From Paenibacillus rhizophilus (GTDB taxonomy: Bacteria > Bacillota > Bacilli > Paenibacillales > Paenibacillaceae): a stretch of DNA of 64,000 nucleotides. The notes under the pieces were generated by a model. The model saw nothing but the letters and a program-made list of their open reading frames with translations, was not told the DNA's origin and made no database searches. How positions within the stretch are numbered: the stretch's first letter is position 1; the number at the start of each line of letters is the position of its first letter. Below are positions 61,714 through 64,000 of the stretch, piece by piece. The DNA lies in contig NZ_RQPI01000004.1 in assembly GCF_003854965.1 (NCBI RefSeq), positions 268,758 to 332,757 of the forward strand, written 5' to 3'. The translations under genes and the position numbers were made by a program.

Positions 61714-61754
61714 AAGGCTGCTCTCCCATCGCTACGTGACGGGAGAGCAGCCTT
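61714..61754. terminator. Bidirectional terminator-like hairpin
   Basis: AAGGCTGCTCTCCC pairs perfectly with GGGAGAGCAGCCTT. The T run is short (ATTAATGTTTT). It separates the small ORF from the convergent transporter gene. Confidence 0.65.
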
Positions 61755-61771
61755 ATTAATGTTTTATAATT

Positions 61772-62647
61772 CTATTTTTTCTCGTAAATCACGAATACAA
61801 CACCACTTAGAATCAGGATGGAGCCGATCCAAAACGTTACACCTATGTTCTCGCCTAGAATAAGCCATCCGAGCAATGTCCCGACCACGGGTTGAAAGAA
61901 GAAAAATAACCCCCCGCTTGAAGCGTTAAGCATTTGCAATCCGCGATTCCAAAGCAGAAATCCGCCTGCCGTTGAGACAATGCCCAAATACAAGACGCCT
62001 CCCCAGATCGCAGGATGCCCCAATTGGGCAACAGGAATGGCAGATAACCGCCCCATTACAAAAGGGGTCAATACGATCAGGGCCACCAGGATGGAATAGG
62101 TCGTCACCACAATTTGCGAATATTCGCCCGGCACACGCTTAACAAGAACAGACATGAGTGCCCATGTTAATGCAGCAACAAGCAGTGAAATGCCACCGAG
62201 TTTACCGGACAAATTCACATGATCGACGCCAACAATGAGAAAAACCCCAGTCGTTGCAAGACAAACGGAGAGTCCCTTTTTTACAGTCAACCGTTCTTTA
62301 AGCAGCAGGCGGGCAAAAATTACCATAAACGCCGGTGTTGAAGAAGTGATAATGGCTCCCATTTGTGCTGAGGACAGCATCGTGCCCGTTTCCTGGGTAA
62401 CGATCGAAACAGCGTTGCCAATGATTCCAATGGCTATGATGATTAAGAAATCACGTTTATGGATTCGCCATTTTTGCCGAGTGATTAAGCCGACCGAGAG
62501 AAGTGCCACAATAGCGACTAAATAGCGCATCCACACAAGTTCCAATGGCGGTATAACCGATACGACAATTTTAACGACAACGTACATACCGCCCCAAATA
62601 CTGGCGGCTAAAGCTAAATAGATAGAACCTAACCAATTGTTTTTCAT
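61772..62647 (-). CDS. EamA-family transporter (DMT superfamily)
   Basis: Integral membrane protein of 291 residues with about ten helices in two EamA repeats (about residues 7-140 and 150-285). It resembles RhaT/YdcZ-like exporters of small metabolites or amino acids; the substrate is unknown. GGAGGGTACAAATTAAA precedes the ATG. Monocistronic, divergent from the transposon fragment. Confidence 0.9.
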   Translation of the reverse strand: MKNNWLGSIYLALAASIWGGMYVVVKIVVSVIPPLELVWMRYLVAIVALLSVGLITRQKWRIHKRDFLIIIAIGIIGNAVSIVTQETGTMLSSAQMGAIITSSTPAFMVIFARLLLKERLTVKKGLSVCLATTGVFLIVGVDHVNLSGKLGGISLLVAALTWALMSVLVKRVPGEYSQIVVTTYSILVALIVLTPFVMGRLSAIPVAQLGHPAIWGGVLYLGIVSTAGGFLLWNRGLQMLNASSGGLFFFFQPVVGTLLGWLILGENIGVTFWIGSILILSGVVFVIYEKK

Positions 62648-62870
62648 TTTAATTTGTACCCTCCGTTTATGATTTAGGCCGGTAATGCTCCTAACGGAGA
62701 GATGCAGTCACATTCACTCCACTAAGGGCGGGAGAGTACTGCAGGTACATCATTTTCAAATAATGGGGCCAAATACATCTTCTTTCACCTCAAGTCTAAT
62801 CTCAACTACGGATATACATTTTTTCATAGTAGCAGATGGGTCTGTTTTTGAACAGATTTAGTTTCGCAGT

Positions 62871-62901
62871 CCCCACCTCTAAGCCAACAGCGAAGGTGGG
62901 G
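62871..62901 (+). repeat. Hairpin near the left end of the IS605-type element
   Basis: CCCCACCT (62871-62878) pairs perfectly with AGGTGGGG (62894-62901) over a 15-base loop. Subterminal hairpins of this kind are recognised by the single-strand transposase of this family. Confidence 0.6.
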
Positions 62902-62979
62902 GTTAGGTACATTTGCTTAACCAAACATATGTTCTTGTGTTATGCTAGATCCATCAAACTTGCGATGGAGGCGTATCTC

Positions 62980-64000
62980 ATGAAGGTGGTCAAAACACTC
63001 AAACATCCGATTACGTCTCACCACCGCATGCTGGATGCGACTCTCCATGTGTATCAAGAGGCGCTGTCCTTCTTGATTACGGTCATTCAAGAGCAGTTTA
63101 TGGCCTTAGAACCGTTATCCACACAAGCGGTTGTGACGGCGGTAGAACGGCTGACTCACCGTACCAGGCACAATCCGAATCCGCTCTACGCCGAGTTTGA
63201 TCGACGCTTTTATAAGTTTCCTTCGTACTTCCGCAGAAGTGCCATTGCAGAAGCGTTTGGCATTGTGAAAAGTCATCATTCCCGTTTTCAGCTTTGGCAA
63301 GCCGAGCGGCAACACGTTCAGCAAGAAGGGAAACGCTTTTCGAAAAAACCGCCGACACTCCAAGCTCGGCATCAGGCGTTTCCTTGCTTATACAAAGGCA
63401 ACATGTTCATTCGAACCTCCGATAGGGCAGCCAACATCAAGATATTTCATCAAGGCGATTGGGTCTGGCTCCCCATTACCTTTAAAGGCCAAGACCTATT
63501 CAAACGTAACGTGTGGAGCATGAAAGAATGCAGCCCCATATTGGTTCGAAAAGGAAAACGCTATGCCCTTCATATCGCCTATGAAGGGGATGTGAAGTTG
63601 ACTCAGGCGGAAATTTCCAAGCAGCGGGTGTGTGCCGTAGATTTGGGGTTAACGAATTCCGCAGTCTGTTCCGTGATGGACGCAAGCGGCACTGTCTTGG
63701 CGAGGACATTTATCAACCAAGCCAAAGAAAAAGACCGAATGCACCAAATCACAGGCAAACTGAAACAAGCCCAGCGTCAATCCGGTATAGGGGCAAAACC
63801 GAATTTCTGGCGGCGGATGAACGGCTTACAGACGCATATCGTTCACGATACCGCGCATCGAATCATCGCCTTTGCCAAAAGCACAGCGCAGATGTTATTG
63901 TCATGGAGTTTTTAGGCAAGATGCGTTTGCCTAAAGGAACGTGGGGAGCCAAGCGACTTCGTGCCAAACTCCAGTTTTGGGCCAAACGGCGTATCCAAAC
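62980..64000 (+). pseudogene. tnpB: RNA-guided nuclease TnpB, frameshifted and 3' partial
   Basis: TnpB-type protein that is normally about 370-400 residues. ATG at 62980 follows GATGGAGGCG. The N-terminus (MKVVKTLKHPITSHHRMLDAT) is standard. RuvC motif I is CAVDLGLTNSAV with its Asp near residue 223. At about 63880 the frame runs into STAQMLLSWSF and stops at 63915. In the frame one base back the text continues correctly as HSADVIVMEFLGKMRLPKGTWGAKRL, with the RuvC motif II Glu, to the window edge. A single-base deletion explains this. The intact product would lose catalytic residues. Confidence 0.8.

Larger units (their letters stand above)
62866..64000 (+). mobile_element. IS200/IS605-type element, right part outside the window
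   Basis: A hairpin CCCCACCT / AGGTGGGG (62871-62901) lies at the left, as expected at the end of IS605-type elements, followed by a tnpB gene and no tnpA. The left boundary is approximate and the right end lies beyond base 64000. Confidence 0.65.

Noticed and set aside
63870..63915. Programmed frameshift in tnpB
   Set aside because: No slippery heptamer is present and TnpB proteins are not known to need frameshifting; a one-base deletion is simpler.

Overview
The window looks like chromosomal DNA from a spore-forming member of the Bacillota, most likely Paenibacillus or a close relative. The evidence is strong Gram-positive ribosome binding sites (AAGGAGG types), GC-rich third codon positions, YesM/YesN two-component genes beside carbohydrate ABC transporters, an L20 leader with an infC that appears to start at AUU, a T-box in front of ilvB, and Bacillus-type gene pairs such as ytqA-ytqB. 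I see no prophage, CRISPR array, rRNA or tRNA. Most of the window is housekeeping or ordinary accessory sequence. I found no clear undescribed system.

Layout. 1-11.7 kb is a sugar-uptake island: the tail of one ABC transporter (binding lipoprotein and two permeases), a YesM-type kinase with a YesN-type AraC regulator, a second ABC transporter (binding lipoprotein and two permeases), and a GH13 oligo-1,6-glucosidase. A cre-like site precedes the second transporter. 11.7-16.7 kb holds a lipoate ligase on the minus strand and a MocR regulator-ddl-aminotransferase operon. 16.7-28 kb is a mixed region: chemoreceptor, M24 peptidase, MBL hydrolase, several GNAT acetyltransferases, an HxlR regulator, YqkE, a PgaB-like polysaccharide deacetylase, a YfcE phosphodiesterase, a HAD hydrolase and an ECF sigma/anti-sigma pair. 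28-33 kb has ApbE, a roughly 770-base non-coding stretch, a FrnE-like DsbA, and oleate hydratase with a TetR regulator. 33-39.4 kb has RecQ, a B12-binding radical SAM protein, an acetyltransferase, a DUF925 nucleotidyltransferase, a methyltransferase and a small conserved-looking protein. At 39.5 kb there is a broken methyltransferase remnant.

39.7-49.4 kb carries a lysophospholipase-like hydrolase, manA, ytqB (mnmM), ytqA, a small ORF with a good promoter, trmB, a PAP2 phosphatase, a family 2 glycosyltransferase, infC-rpmI-rplT and an acyl-CoA thioesterase. 49.7-54.6 kb is a complete BMP-type nucleoside ABC transporter. It is followed by a small protein with a glycine/tyrosine-rich tail and another acetyltransferase. 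55.8-61.4 kb is the branched-chain amino acid operon ilvB-ilvN-ilvC-leuA under a T-box with a CUC (leucine) specifier. It has an internal promoter and a long hairpin before ilvC. The window ends with a small ORF, an EamA transporter and a frameshifted IS605-type tnpB that runs off the edge.

How the genes work together. The sugar island couples sensing (YesM/YesN), uptake and intracellular cleavage of alpha-1,6-linked glucosides. The MocR-ddl-aminotransferase set links PLP/amino acid sensing to D-Ala-D-Ala supply. The ilv-leuA operon is tuned by leucyl-tRNA charging, and infC-rpmI-rplT by ribosomal protein L20. Several start codons below were moved inward from the longest possible frame because a clear ribosome binding site favours the shorter form.
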